A stretch of 7,761 bases of DNA from positions 1 to 7,761 of the forward strand of contig WTJQ01000258.1 in assembly GCA_011524785.1 (NCBI GenBank), given 5' to 3'. This DNA is from Planctomycetota bacterium. GTDB taxonomy: Bacteria; Planctomycetota; UBA1135; GCA-002686595. This document shows positions 1 to 7,000 of this stretch, one piece after another (positions within the stretch are counted from its first letter, which is position 1; the number at the start of each line of letters is the position of its first letter). The notes beneath the pieces were generated by a model, which worked only from the letters and a program-made list of their open reading frames with translations, was not told the origin of the DNA and made no database searches. The position numbers were made by a program, and so were the translations under genes.

Positions 1-506
1 GGCTGAGCTGTGAGCGCGGGCCGCTCCTCGACGCGCGCGGACGCGAGGCCTTTCCGCTCCTCGCCGGCTCTCGCTCGGGTCTCGCGCCGGGAGCCGCCGT
101 GGCGGACGGCCTTCGGTTCGTGGGCCGCGTGCGGCGAGCAGGTCCGCTCGCCGGCTCGGTCGAGCGGCTCGAGCAGCCGGGGGCGAGCGTGCACGCGGTC
201 GCGCTCCTCGAGGAGGGCGGCCGCCTGCCGATCGTGCTCGGGCGGCTCGCGTCCCTCGGCGAGGTCGCCCCCGGGCAGCTGCGCCTGCGCTGGATCGGCT
301 CCGCCGAGGTCTCACGCCGGGCTGGCCTGCAGGCGTCCCTCTGGACCCTCGCCGGGGAGCGCGGCGTTCCCGGGGGGCTGCTGCTGGGGACCTGCGCCCT
401 CCCGGTCGGGCCAGGACCCCACGACCTGCTCGTCGAGCGTCCCTCGTCCCTCGCCGAGCCGCCGCTCGTGCTGAGCGCGTGGATCCCCGGGGAGGTCGCT
501 CGATGA
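1..506 (+). CDS. mreC: MreC-like rod-shape protein, C-terminal part (5' end outside window)
   Basis: MreC is a bitopic inner-membrane protein whose periplasmic beta-barrel domains scaffold the elongasome and activate PBP2-RodA. The frame is open from position 3 and gives 167 residues before the TGA at 504-506. The membrane anchor and coiled coil would lie upstream, outside the window. Seen directly: a GSRSGLAPGAAV stretch (residues 22-33 of this fragment) followed by FVGRV (39-43), which fits the MreC pattern of 'G..dGv..G..V' then 'GlvGrV'. Near the end, GVPGGLLLGT (121-130) fits the second-barrel 'fP.Gl.vG' element, followed by a beta-rich tail with LLVERP. The usual TSG motif before that element is not evident, so the match is divergent. 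The gene overlaps mreD by 4 nt (ATGA). A GTG at 99 could be read as a start, but the upstream frame is open and already MreC-like. The assignment rests on weak motifs plus strong gene order. Confidence 0.65.
   Translation, partial: LSCERGPLLDARGREAFPLLAGSRSGLAPGAAVADGLRFVGRVRRAGPLAGSVERLEQPGASVHAVALLEEGGRLPIVLGRLASLGEVAPGQLRLRWIGSAEVSRRAGLQASLWTLAGERGVPGGLLLGTCALPVGPGPHDLLVERPSSLAEPPLVLSAWIPGEVAR
489..495 (+). promoter_or_regulatory. Shine-Dalgarno for mreD
   Basis: GGGGAGG lies 7 nt before the ATG at 503. It selects that ATG over an in-frame GTG at 479, which has no such site and would add 8 residues. The site lies inside the last codons of mreC, so mreD is probably translationally coupled to it. 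Confidence 0.65.
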
Positions 507-1000
507 GGCGTCTCTCGCTGTTCGCCTGGCTGCTCGCCTTCGCATGGTGCTCGTGGGCCTCCATGGGCGCTGCGGCCCTGGACGGACTCCTCGGCGGCTG
601 GGGCCCCGACCTCGTGCTGCTGCTCCTGGCAGGCGTCGTGGCGGCGCGTGGCCGACGCGCGCACCTCGGGCTCGCCGTCTGCGCCGCGTGCGCGCGCAGT
701 GCCCTGGACGTCACGGCTCCGACGGTGGTCCTGGCCGCGACCCTGCTCGCCTTCCTCGCGGCGCGGCTGACCGCCTCGGTCCTCGACCGGAACGGCCTGC
801 TCGGGCGCCTCGGCATCGCGGCGGCTGCCGCCGTCACCTTCCACGGCTGGCGCGCCGTCGCGTCCCTGAGCCGGGGCGAGCCGGACGCTGTCCAGGGCCT
901 CTTCGGGCCGCTGCTGACCACGGTGCTCCTGGCTCCGCTCCTCATGCCGGCCCTCGCCGGCCTCCCGGGGCTGCGCCCCTTCACGGGGGAGCGCCGATGA
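503..1000 (+). CDS. mreD: MreD-like rod-shape membrane protein
   Basis: This is a small hydrophobic protein of 165 residues, the usual MreD size. MreD is a polytopic inner-membrane partner of MreC in the elongasome. Hydrophobic stretches that look like membrane segments are at about residues 5-27, 33-50, 53-65, 75-93, 101-118 and 133-154. The middle segment, RSALDVTAPTVVLAATLLAF, resembles the MreD pattern of a G/S..D...P segment leading into a membrane helix. Few residues are conserved across MreD proteins, so the call depends mostly on size, hydrophobic profile and position between mreC and the PBP2 gene. The start at 503 is chosen for its good Shine-Dalgarno site and the ATGA overlap with mreC. 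Its own stop overlaps the PBP2 start in the same way, so expression of the three genes is probably coupled. Confidence 0.68.
   Translation: MRRLSLFAWLLAFAWCSWASMGAAALDGLLGGWGPDLVLLLLAGVVAARGRRAHLGLAVCAACARSALDVTAPTVVLAATLLAFLAARLTASVLDRNGLLGRLGIAAAAAVTFHGWRAVASLSRGEPDAVQGLFGPLLTTVLLAPLLMPALAGLPGLRPFTGERR
985..991 (+). promoter_or_regulatory. Shine-Dalgarno for the PBP2 gene
   Basis: GGGGGAG lies 5 nt before the ATG at 997. It supports that start over the much earlier in-frame ATG at 544, which would place about 150 unrelated residues ahead of the PBP2 membrane anchor and overlap all of mreD. Confidence 0.6.
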
Positions 1001-4000
1001 ACGGGCTGCGCCGCTTCGTGCCCCTGATGGTCGCCTTCGCGATCGCCCTCGCCGCGCTGGTCGTGCGCCTCTACGAGGTGCAGGTGGGGGAGCACGGCGT
1101 CTGGGCGCGCGAGGCCCTGGGCCTGGTGCGCGAGAGCAGCGTGCTCCCCGCGCGGCGCGGACCGATCGTCGACCGCAACGGCGTCGTGGTGGTCGAGGAC
1201 GAGGAGGACTACGTGCTCGACTTCGTCTGGCGCGAGTTCCGCCGCGAGCACCCGGTGGGCGCCGTGGCCCAGGCCTGCTCGCAGCTGTTCGGTCGTCCCG
1301 TCGGGCTGGAGGAGGCCGATGCGAACCTGCTCGCGTGGGGGCAGGCCCTCGTGCAGCTGTCCCCGGACGACCTCGAGGCCTTCGCGCGGGGCGAGGCGCT
1401 GCCCTGGCAGGGCGAGCTGCTGCCCGCCCTCGCATCGGACCCCGCGGAGGCGCGGCGCCTCGCGCGAGCCACCTGGAGGCGCACGCGCGCCGGCGACGCG
1501 CGCTTCTACATCGAGAGCCTGCTCGGCGTCACGAGTCGGGAGACCTATGCCCTCAGGCAGCGCGATCCGGACGCGTGGGACGCGCGCCCGTTCCTCCAGC
1601 GCATCGCCGCCGTGCGCGAGGCCTACGCGTCCCTGGGCCCGAACGAGGCCGAGGCCGCGCTGCTGCACGACTGGAGCACGGGCCTGCAGCAGGCGCGCGA
1701 GCGCCTGGCCGCCTTCGCGGAGCGGCTCGCCGAGCGGCGGACCGGCGAGCGACGGACCGGCGGAGCGGCACCCGCGGTCCGGTCCTGGTCCACGGGGAGC
1801 GAGGACCCGCAGCTGACGGAGCTCCTGCAGCGGCTCGAGGGGATCCGCACGGACGTCGAGGACGCCGTTGCGGACAGCCTCTTCCTGGCGGCGGCGGGAT
1901 TCCCGGCAGCCCGCCTCTCGACCAAGAACCTCGAGCGCCTCGACCTCGAGTGGCTGCGCGTCGCCCTGGTGTGGGACGACGCTCGGATCGCGGCCTGGCG
2001 CGCGCGCCGCGGGGCGCGTGAGGGCGGCCCCGGCGAGTCGCGCGCGCCCGGGACCTCCTGGCTCGCGGCGCGGGTCTACACGCGGCTCCAGCTGGCGCGG
2101 GAGCGCGCGGCCGACGGGGCCAGCGCCCTGCCCGCCTCGGAGCGGGTCCTCCTCGAGCTCCTGCGGCCGTTCGCGCCCGGTGGCGAGGCGCTCGAGGACT
2201 GGCGGACCCTCGCGGTGCCGGCCCCCGTGCCCGCGCTGGAGCGCGCCCTCGAGGGCGGGCTGCGGGCAGCTCCCGAGCCGCTCCTCCTTCCGACCCAGCG
2301 GCCGGCCGCCCTCGCCTCGCGAGTGGATGCGGACGCCCCCCGAGCACGCTGGTCCGCGGACCACGCCCACCTCGAGCGCGTCCTCGCGCTGGGTTCGACG
2401 CCGCAGGAGCCCGGCGACGTCGGTCGCCTGCTGGCCCTCGCCACCCGCGCGCGGGACGAGTGGTCGGAGGGCGACCTCGAGCCGATCGAGCGCCTCCTCG
2501 GGCGCCTCGACCACCTCGTCCAGGCCGAGGTCGCGCGCCTGCTCGGGCCCGCTGCCGAGCCGGCGGCCTTCGAGCCCGAGCGCCTGGCCCAGGCCCTCGA
2601 GCCCCGCGACCACCTGCTCAAGGACCACAGCCTGCGGCCGCGCCGCCTGCTCGACCGCCCCGACTACGACCTCATCGCGGCGATCACGCGGTACCCCACC
2701 GAGCACGCGGGGTTCGTGGTGCGGCCCCGGCACACGCGCCGCTGGCGCAGCTTCGACGACGGCCGGACCCGGAGCCTCGGCGTCGACCTCGAGGTCGAGC
2801 CGCGACCGCTCCTGACGGAGCTGGTGGGCGCGGTGCGCTCGCCCTCGCTCATCCGCGTGATGCGCGAGCAGGACGAGCTCGAGCGGGCGCGGGCCATCGA
2901 GGCCGGGCTCGACCGGGACGAGGCGGGCTTCGACGAGCTCGCGCGGATCTACGGCAGCACGGTGCACGCGAGCGAGAAGGTGGGCGGCTCGGGCCTGGAG
3001 GCGCACTTCGACGCGGAGCTGCGCGGGCGGCACGGCTTCCGTGAGTCGATCGGGCTCGCCGAGCGGGGGGAGGACGGCTTCACCGGCGAGGAGCCGCCGC
3101 AGGACGGCCTGCCCCTGCGGCTGACCGTGGACCTCGACCTCCAGCGCGCGGCGCTCGCCGTGCTCGAGCGCCCGGAGCTCCCGAGCGAACCCAAGACGGA
3201 CCTGGACTGGTACCGCGACCCGGTGGGGGCGCTGGTCCTGGCGCGCGTGGACGGCGAGGTCCTGGCCGCCGCCTCGGTCCCGACCCGAGCTCCCGAGCAC
3301 GGGCGCTTCGCGGGGGACGAGCAGGACGGCCGGCGCCGCGTGGACGGCGAGCGGCTGCTGGCCGGCCTCGACCGCACGCTCCGCATGCGCGGGTTCCAGC
3401 CGCCGGGCTCCACCATGAAGCCGCTGGTCGCTCTTTGGGCCCTCGAGCGCGGCTGGGTGGACGCGGACGGGGAGCGGCAGCCGTTGCACGCGACCATGCC
3501 TGTCGTCGCCTGCGGGCACCCCTCGGGATGGGGAAAGGTCGCCTGCAACATCGGCGCGGGGCACTCCATGGCCCTGCACGGTCAGTCTTACAGCGATTCG
3601 ACGCCCGACATCACGCTCCACGACGCGCTGCCCCACTCCTGCAACGCCTACTTCGCCTGGCTGGGGCACCACCTCCTGGCAGAGGAGCACCGCGAGCTCG
3701 CGGCCACCTTCGGCCTCGGCGAGTCCACGGGCGTCCGGCGCCGGCCCGGGACCGCGCAGGAGGCCGCCGCACGGCGCGGCGCCGCCCTCGTCGAGGAGAG
3801 CCGCAGCCACGGGTTCCTCGGGAACCTCGGGGAGCACGGCCGGCAGCTCGCGGGCAACGGCCTGGGCGTCCTGCAGGTCACGCCCATGCAGCTGGCCCGG
3901 GCCTACGCGGGCCTCGCCACCGGCACGCTCCCGGAGATGCGGCTCGTCGCGAGCGCCGGGGGCCGGCCGGTCCCTGCGGCCGGGACCGCGCTGCCCTTCG

Positions 4001-4347
4001 CGCCGGAGCACCTGGCGACGATCCGCGACCTCCTCGGCCGCGTGGTCACCGAGGGCTCCGCAAGGAAGGGGGGACTGGGCGTGGACCGTCTCGGGTTCCG
4101 CTTCGCCTGCAAGACCGGGAGTGCCGACATCACGAGCGCCGAGAACGGGCGGATCCCCGACGGCAAGGGGGGCACCACGGCCGGCGTCCGCAAGCACACC
4201 TGGATCGCCGGCTGGTTCCCGGCCGAGCGGCCGCAGTACGTGGCGGTGCTCCTCGTGCACAACACCGCGGCCACCTCCAGCCACGGGGCCGTCTACGTCA
4301 TGAGCCAGTTCCTGCAGCGTGAGGAGGTGCGTGCGCTCGTCCGCTGA
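997..4347 (+). CDS. mrdA: Penicillin-binding protein 2 (class B transpeptidase) with a large N-terminal-half insertion
   Basis: PBP2 is the D,D-transpeptidase that crosslinks peptidoglycan during elongation, acting in the periplasm with RodA. The protein has 1116 residues; E. coli PBP2 has 633. Seen in order: membrane anchor at about 8-26; RRGPIVDRNG at 53-62, the class B PBP N-terminal motif; a long Arg/Glu/Ala/Leu-rich region at about 90-550; a pedestal-like part at 550-720 with KVGGSGLEAHFDAELRG (661-677) and LTVDLDLQ (709-716); then the transpeptidase. Its catalytic motifs are all intact: STMK with nucleophile Ser805 and Lys808, SCN at 881-883, and KTG at 1039-1041. SxxK-SxN-KTG spacings (76 and 158 residues) are close to those of E. 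coli PBP2, so the extra length lies upstream of the active site. The frame is unbroken with a normal G/C-rich third position throughout, so the insertion is not a frameshift artefact. The start at 997 overlaps mreD (ATGA), and rodA follows after 11 nt. FtsI is the alternative, but the mreCD-rodA context favours PBP2. Confidence 0.93.
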   Translation: MNGLRRFVPLMVAFAIALAALVVRLYEVQVGEHGVWAREALGLVRESSVLPARRGPIVDRNGVVVVEDEEDYVLDFVWREFRREHPVGAVAQACSQLFGRPVGLEEADANLLAWGQALVQLSPDDLEAFARGEALPWQGELLPALASDPAEARRLARATWRRTRAGDARFYIESLLGVTSRETYALRQRDPDAWDARPFLQRIAAVREAYASLGPNEAEAALLHDWSTGLQQARERLAAFAERLAERRTGERRTGGAAPAVRSWSTGSEDPQLTELLQRLEGIRTDVEDAVADSLFLAAAGFPAARLSTKNLERLDLEWLRVALVWDDARIAAWRARRGAREGGPGESRAPGTSWLAARVYTRLQLARERAADGASALPASERVLLELLRPFAPGGEALEDWRTLAVPAPVPALERALEGGLRAAPEPLLLPTQRPAALASRVDADAPRARWSADHAHLERVLALGSTPQEPGDVGRLLALATRARDEWSEGDLEPIERLLGRLDHLVQAEVARLLGPAAEPAAFEPERLAQALEPRDHLLKDHSLRPRRLLDRPDYDLIAAITRYPTEHAGFVVRPRHTRRWRSFDDGRTRSLGVDLEVEPRPLLTELVGAVRSPSLIRVMREQDELERARAIEAGLDRDEAGFDELARIYGSTVHASEKVGGSGLEAHFDAELRGRHGFRESIGLAERGEDGFTGEEPPQDGLPLRLTVDLDLQRAALAVLERPELPSEPKTDLDWYRDPVGALVLARVDGEVLAAASVPTRAPEHGRFAGDEQDGRRRVDGERLLAGLDRTLRMRGFQPPGSTMKPLVALWALERGWVDADGERQPLHATMPVVACGHPSGWGKVACNIGAGHSMALHGQSYSDSTPDITLHDALPHSCNAYFAWLGHHLLAEEHRELAATFGLGESTGVRRRPGTAQEAAARRGAALVEESRSHGFLGNLGEHGRQLAGNGLGVLQVTPMQLARAYAGLATGTLPEMRLVASAGGRPVPAAGTALPFAPEHLATIRDLLGRVVTEGSARKGGLGVDRLGFRFACKTGSADITSAENGRIPDGKGGTTAGVRKHTWIAGWFPAERPQYVAVLLVHNTAATSSHGAVYVMSQFLQREEVRALVR
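1732..1761 (+). repeat. Short tandem duplication inside the PBP2 insertion
   Basis: Two adjacent 15-nt copies (1732-1746 and 1747-1761) match at 14 of 15 positions and encode ERRTG twice (residues 246-255). The repeat marks the end of a predicted long helix and the start of a Gly/Ala/Pro-rich linker. It looks like a local in-frame duplication and is probably of little functional weight. Confidence 0.6.
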
Positions 4348-4358
4348 GCGCCGCCGTC

Positions 4359-5537
4359 ATGCTCGAGCTGCTCGATCCCCGGCGCGTCCTGGACCCGCGC
4401 GGCGTGCGCTGGCGCGACGTGGACTGGCACGTGCTCCTGGTGGCGCTGCTGCTCGTCGCCATCGGGCTCGTCCTCCAGGCGGAGATGGCGGCGGCCGAGC
4501 CCGCCGGCGTGTCGGGCGGCGTCGACTACGCGGGGCACCGCGAGAAGCTGCTCGTCACGGCCCCTCTGTTGGCCCTGGCCCTGATGCTGCGGCCGAGCTG
4601 GCTGCGCAGCGCCGCCCCGTGGCTGTTCGCCGCCAGCGTCGTCCTGCTCGTCGCCGTTCGGTTCGTGGGGGTGGAGCGCAACAACGCGCGCCGCTGGATC
4701 CCGCTGCCGCACTTCGACCTCCAGCCGTCCGAGCTCGCGAAGCTGGGGCTCGTCCTCGTGCTCGCGACCCTCCTGGCGCGGCGTCGGCTCGAGGAGGCGC
4801 GCGAGTGGGTCCTGCCCCTGCTGGCGCTGCTCGTACCCCTGGGCCTCGTGGCCGCCCAGCCGGACCTGGGCACGGCGCTGACCCTGCTCCCGGTGACGCT
4901 CGGGATGCTGCACCTGGCCGGCGCGCGCGCCGGGGCCCTGGGCGGCCTCGTGCTCGCGGCCGTCGCGCTCGGCCTGCTCGGCTGGCGCACCGGGCTGGTG
5001 CAGGACTACCAGCTCGAGCGGGTCGAGACCTGGGCCGCCTCCTGGGACGCCGAGGAGCTGATCGACGGGCGCTACGGGCCCGCGTTCCACGCCTACCAGG
5101 CGCGGACCGTCCTCGGGAACGGCGGCTGGCTGGGCACGGGGCTGGGCGAGGGCGTGGCGAACGGCGCGCGCACCCTGCCCGAGCGCGACAGCGACAGCGT
5201 GTTCGCCGTGGTCGGGGAGGAGTTCGGGTTCGTTGGCGGCGTGGGCTTCCTGCTGCTCTACGCCCTCCTGCCCACGCTGCTGATGCTCTCGGCCTCGCGC
5301 CAGCGCGACCGCTTCGCGCGGCTCGTGGTGGGGGGCGTGGCGCTGCTGCTGGCCTCGCACCTGGTGATCCACGTGGCGGTCAACGTGGGGCTCGTGCCGA
5401 TGACGGGCCTGCCCCTGCCGCTGGTGAGCGCGGGCGGCTCGAGCCTGCTGGCGAGCCTGATCGCGCTCGGGGTCGCCCTCGGCCAGGCGGCGCACCGGAC
5501 CCAGAGCCTGGACCGCGACAGCTTCCGGGCCTTCTGA
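4359..5537 (+). CDS. rodA: RodA, SEDS-family peptidoglycan glycosyltransferase
   Basis: RodA is the polytopic SEDS enzyme that polymerises lipid II into glycan strands during elongation, paired with PBP2. The protein has 392 residues, normal for the family, with about ten hydrophobic segments starting at about residue 24. Signature elements: NNARRWIPL (108-116, with the conserved RW at 112-113), FDLQPSELAKLGLVL (119-133), QPDLGTALT (167-175), AYQ..TVLGNGGWLGTGLGEG (245-264), LPERDSDSVFAVVGEEFG (273-290) and MTGLPLPLVSAGGSS (348-362). Asp279 aligns with the essential catalytic aspartate of the HTDFIF loop (Asp262 in E. coli, Asp280 in B. subtilis), although its neighbours differ. About 22 polar residues (LDPRR.LDPRG) precede the first helix. 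The ATG at 4359 has no clear Shine-Dalgarno site; a GAGGAGG at 4321-4327 is too far upstream. The gene begins 11 nt after the PBP2 stop, so translation probably depends on coupling or reinitiation. FtsW is the alternative; the neighbouring PBP2 and mreCD favour RodA. Confidence 0.93.
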   Translation: MLELLDPRRVLDPRGVRWRDVDWHVLLVALLLVAIGLVLQAEMAAAEPAGVSGGVDYAGHREKLLVTAPLLALALMLRPSWLRSAAPWLFAASVVLLVAVRFVGVERNNARRWIPLPHFDLQPSELAKLGLVLVLATLLARRRLEEAREWVLPLLALLVPLGLVAAQPDLGTALTLLPVTLGMLHLAGARAGALGGLVLAAVALGLLGWRTGLVQDYQLERVETWAASWDAEELIDGRYGPAFHAYQARTVLGNGGWLGTGLGEGVANGARTLPERDSDSVFAVVGEEFGFVGGVGFLLLYALLPTLLMLSASRQRDRFARLVVGGVALLLASHLVIHVAVNVGLVPMTGLPLPLVSAGGSSLLASLIALGVALGQAAHRTQSLDRDSFRAF

Positions 5538-5540
5538 TCG

Positions 5541-5555
5541 GGGGCAAGCGGCCCC
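5541..5555. terminator. Possible bidirectional hairpin between convergent rodA and permease genes
   Basis: GGGGC (5541-5545) and GCCCC (5551-5555) can pair as a 5-bp all-GC stem around a 5-nt loop, AAGCG. The element fills most of the 19-nt gap between the two convergent stop codons. There is no T-tract on either side, so it is not a textbook intrinsic terminator. In sequence this GC-rich such a short stem can arise by chance. Confidence 0.3.
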
Positions 5556-5556
5556 G

Positions 5557-6915
5557 TCAGTCCGCGCGCCGGAGCAGGCCGCTCCACGCGCCGTAGACGA
5601 CCGCGCCAAGGGCCAGGACGCCGAGGCCCAGAGAGGTGACGCTCCACGGGCTGCTCCCGAGGTTGCCCACCACGACGCCGGTGGCGATGAGGGCGTAGAG
5701 CGCGGGGAACAGCGGGAAGAGCGGGCTGCGGAAGGGACGATCCGGCGCGCCCGGGGCCAGCCGCAGCAGCGCGAGCGCGCAGAGGCCGTGGAAGATCCAC
5801 TCGGCGAACACGACCGAGTCGCCGAGCTGTCCCTTCACGTCCCCGGTCCACGCGAGGTACAGGCAGCAGACGGCGGCCTGGACGAGCAGCGCGTTCACGG
5901 GCGCGCCTGTGCGCGGGTGGACGCGCCCGGCGCTGGCGAAGAACAGGCCCTGACGCGCCATGGCCACGTAGATCCCGGGCGTCGAGATGAGCGTGGCGAC
6001 CAGGAAGCCCAGGGCGCTGATCGCCATGGCCCCCGAGAGGAAGCGCGCGCCGTGGTCCCCGAGGGTCGCGACCGCGAGCGCGCTGGCCACGTCGGGCTCG
6101 GTGGCCAGGGCCGGCAGGCCGAGCACGCGCACGTAGGCGAGGTTGAGCAGCCCGTAGACCGCCGCCACGCCGGCGACCCCGCCGAGGATGGCCCGCGGCA
6201 GGGTGCGCACCGGGTCCTCCACGCTCGGCGCGATGTAGGTCACCAGCTGCCAGCCGCCGAAGGTGAACAGCACGGGGAGCGTGGCGCGCACGAGGCCGGT
6301 GGGGATCGAGGGGGCTCCCGCCGGCGGGGCGGCCGGCGCGGCCGGCGCGACCAGGGCGAGGCCCGCCACGACGAACACCGCGATGGCCAGCAGCTTCGCG
6401 GCCATGCACGCGTTCTGCAGGACGGCTCCCGTCTTCACCCCGCGGCAGCCCATGGCGGTGACGCCCAGCACGATCACGGCGGCCAGGCCGCGCAGCGCGG
6501 ACGGGCTGGCCTCCCAGCCCGCGACGCTCGCGACCTGCAGGGCACAGAACTCGGCCACGCCCGCCGACGCGCCGGTCGAGACCACCAGCAGCACGATCCA
6601 GGCGAAGAGGAAGGCGGGGAGCCGTCCGACGCCCTCGCGCAGGTACTCGAACCAGCCGCCCTCGCGCGGGAGCAGAGCGGCCAGCTCGGCGAAGGTCATG
6701 GCGCCGGCCACGGCGGCCAGGGCGCCGATGGCCCAAGCGCTGAAGTAGGGGGCGGTCTCCGGCAGGAGCCGCGCGACCTCGCCGGGCTTGTAGAAGATCC
6801 CCACCCCGATGATGCCGCCCATCACGAGCAGCGTGGCGTCGAGGGTGGTCAGCCGTCGGGGACCGGCCGGAGGAGGAGAGGCGGACTTGGCCGTTGGGGA
6901 GGAGGCTGCGCTCAC
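5557..6915 (-). CDS. APC-superfamily amino acid permease
   Basis: This is a secondary transporter of the amino acid/polyamine/organocation superfamily, closest by eye to the LAT-like (SLC7-type) permeases of the inner membrane; the substrate cannot be read from the sequence. From the GTG at 6915 it has 452 residues, normal for the group, with about twelve hydrophobic segments. Diagnostic parts: GGIIGVGIF in the first helix (33-41), the unwound substrate-contact loop; LPREGGWFEYLREGVGRLPA (82-101), the conserved P..GG.y.Y...G.g segment; FTFGGWQLVTY (218-228) followed by EDPVRTLPRAI (233-243); and RVHPRTGAPVNALL (331-344). An Ala/Pro-rich loop at 190-204 comes from a perfect tandem 9-mer at 6331-6348. 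The position that is usually Glu in the '(a)eEvknP' motif is Ser231 here. The start is uncertain: 6915 gives a typical SAASSPTAK N-terminus and lies 6 nt after an extended -10-like sequence. A GTG at 6957, preceded by GGAAG, would add 14 residues. Confidence 0.88.
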   Translation of the reverse strand: MSAASSPTAKSASPPPAGPRRLTTLDATLLVMGGIIGVGIFYKPGEVARLLPETAPYFSAWAIGALAAVAGAMTFAELAALLPREGGWFEYLREGVGRLPAFLFAWIVLLVVSTGASAGVAEFCALQVASVAGWEASPSALRGLAAVIVLGVTAMGCRGVKTGAVLQNACMAAKLLAIAVFVVAGLALVAPAAPAAPPAGAPSIPTGLVRATLPVLFTFGGWQLVTYIAPSVEDPVRTLPRAILGGVAGVAAVYGLLNLAYVRVLGLPALATEPDVASALAVATLGDHGARFLSGAMAISALGFLVATLISTPGIYVAMARQGLFFASAGRVHPRTGAPVNALLVQAAVCCLYLAWTGDVKGQLGDSVVFAEWIFHGLCALALLRLAPGAPDRPFRSPLFPLFPALYALIATGVVVGNLGSSPWSVTSLGLGVLALGAVVYGAWSGLLRRAD

Positions 6916-6921
6916 GCGCTC

Positions 6922-6930
6922 ACGGTACCA
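6922..6930 (-). promoter_or_regulatory. Candidate extended -10 promoter element for the permease, possibly leaderless
   Basis: Read on the - strand this is TGGTACCGT: a TGn extension followed by TACCGT, which fits the TAnnnT form of a -10 box. It ends 6 nt before the GTG at 6915, so transcription would begin at or next to the start codon. No good -35 box is seen at the usual distance. It overlaps the coding region if the upstream GTG at 6957 is the real start. Confidence 0.35.
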
Positions 6931-6988
6931 AGCCGCGCTCCGGCAGCCCTGCGGCACGCCGCGGGCTTCCGGGGGCGCGCTCCGGGCC

Positions 6989-6994
6989 TACCAT
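6989..6994 (+). promoter_or_regulatory. Candidate -10 element for the amidohydrolase gene, possibly leaderless
   Basis: TACCAT fits the TAnnnT form of a -10 box and ends exactly 6 nt before the GTG at 7001. Transcription would therefore start at about the first base of the start codon. The only Shine-Dalgarno-like bases, GGAG at 6995-6998, lie 2 nt from the GTG, too close to act normally. A TTCC at 6967-6970 is at best a poor -35. The same layout occurs on the other strand for the permease. Confidence 0.35.
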
Positions 6995-7000
6995 GGAGCC

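Noticed and set aside
544..996. In-frame upstream extension of the PBP2 gene from an ATG at 544
   Set aside because: It overlaps all of mreD in another frame, gives an Arg/Pro-rich nonsense peptide, and the ATG at 997 has a good Shine-Dalgarno site directly followed by the membrane anchor.
1553..2347. Antisense and off-frame open frames within the PBP2 insertion, considered as a sign of a nested gene or frameshift
   Set aside because: The products are Arg/Pro/Ala-rich and without motifs. The PBP2 frame stays open throughout with the same G/C-rich third codon positions as its flanks.
4321..4327. GAGGAGG as a Shine-Dalgarno site for rodA
   Set aside because: It lies 31 nt before the ATG at 4359 and no in-frame start codon follows at a suitable distance. 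It simply encodes part of the PBP2 C-terminus.
4293..5609. Long open frame on the - strand opposite rodA (438 codons)
   Set aside because: It is a shadow of rodA: its product is rich in Gln, His, Arg and Gly with no hydrophobic core, as expected from reading a GC-rich gene backwards.
6331..6348. Perfect tandem 9-mer (GGCCGGCGC twice) considered as a regulatory repeat
   Set aside because: It lies inside the permease coding region and encodes part of an Ala/Pro loop; two short GC-only copies are expected by chance in such sequence.
5258..6736. Second long - strand open frame (492 codons) overlapping the permease and rodA
   Set aside because: Off-frame shadow. The other - strand frame gives a clear twelve-helix permease with family motifs, while this one is Arg/Gly/Pro-rich and runs antisense into rodA.
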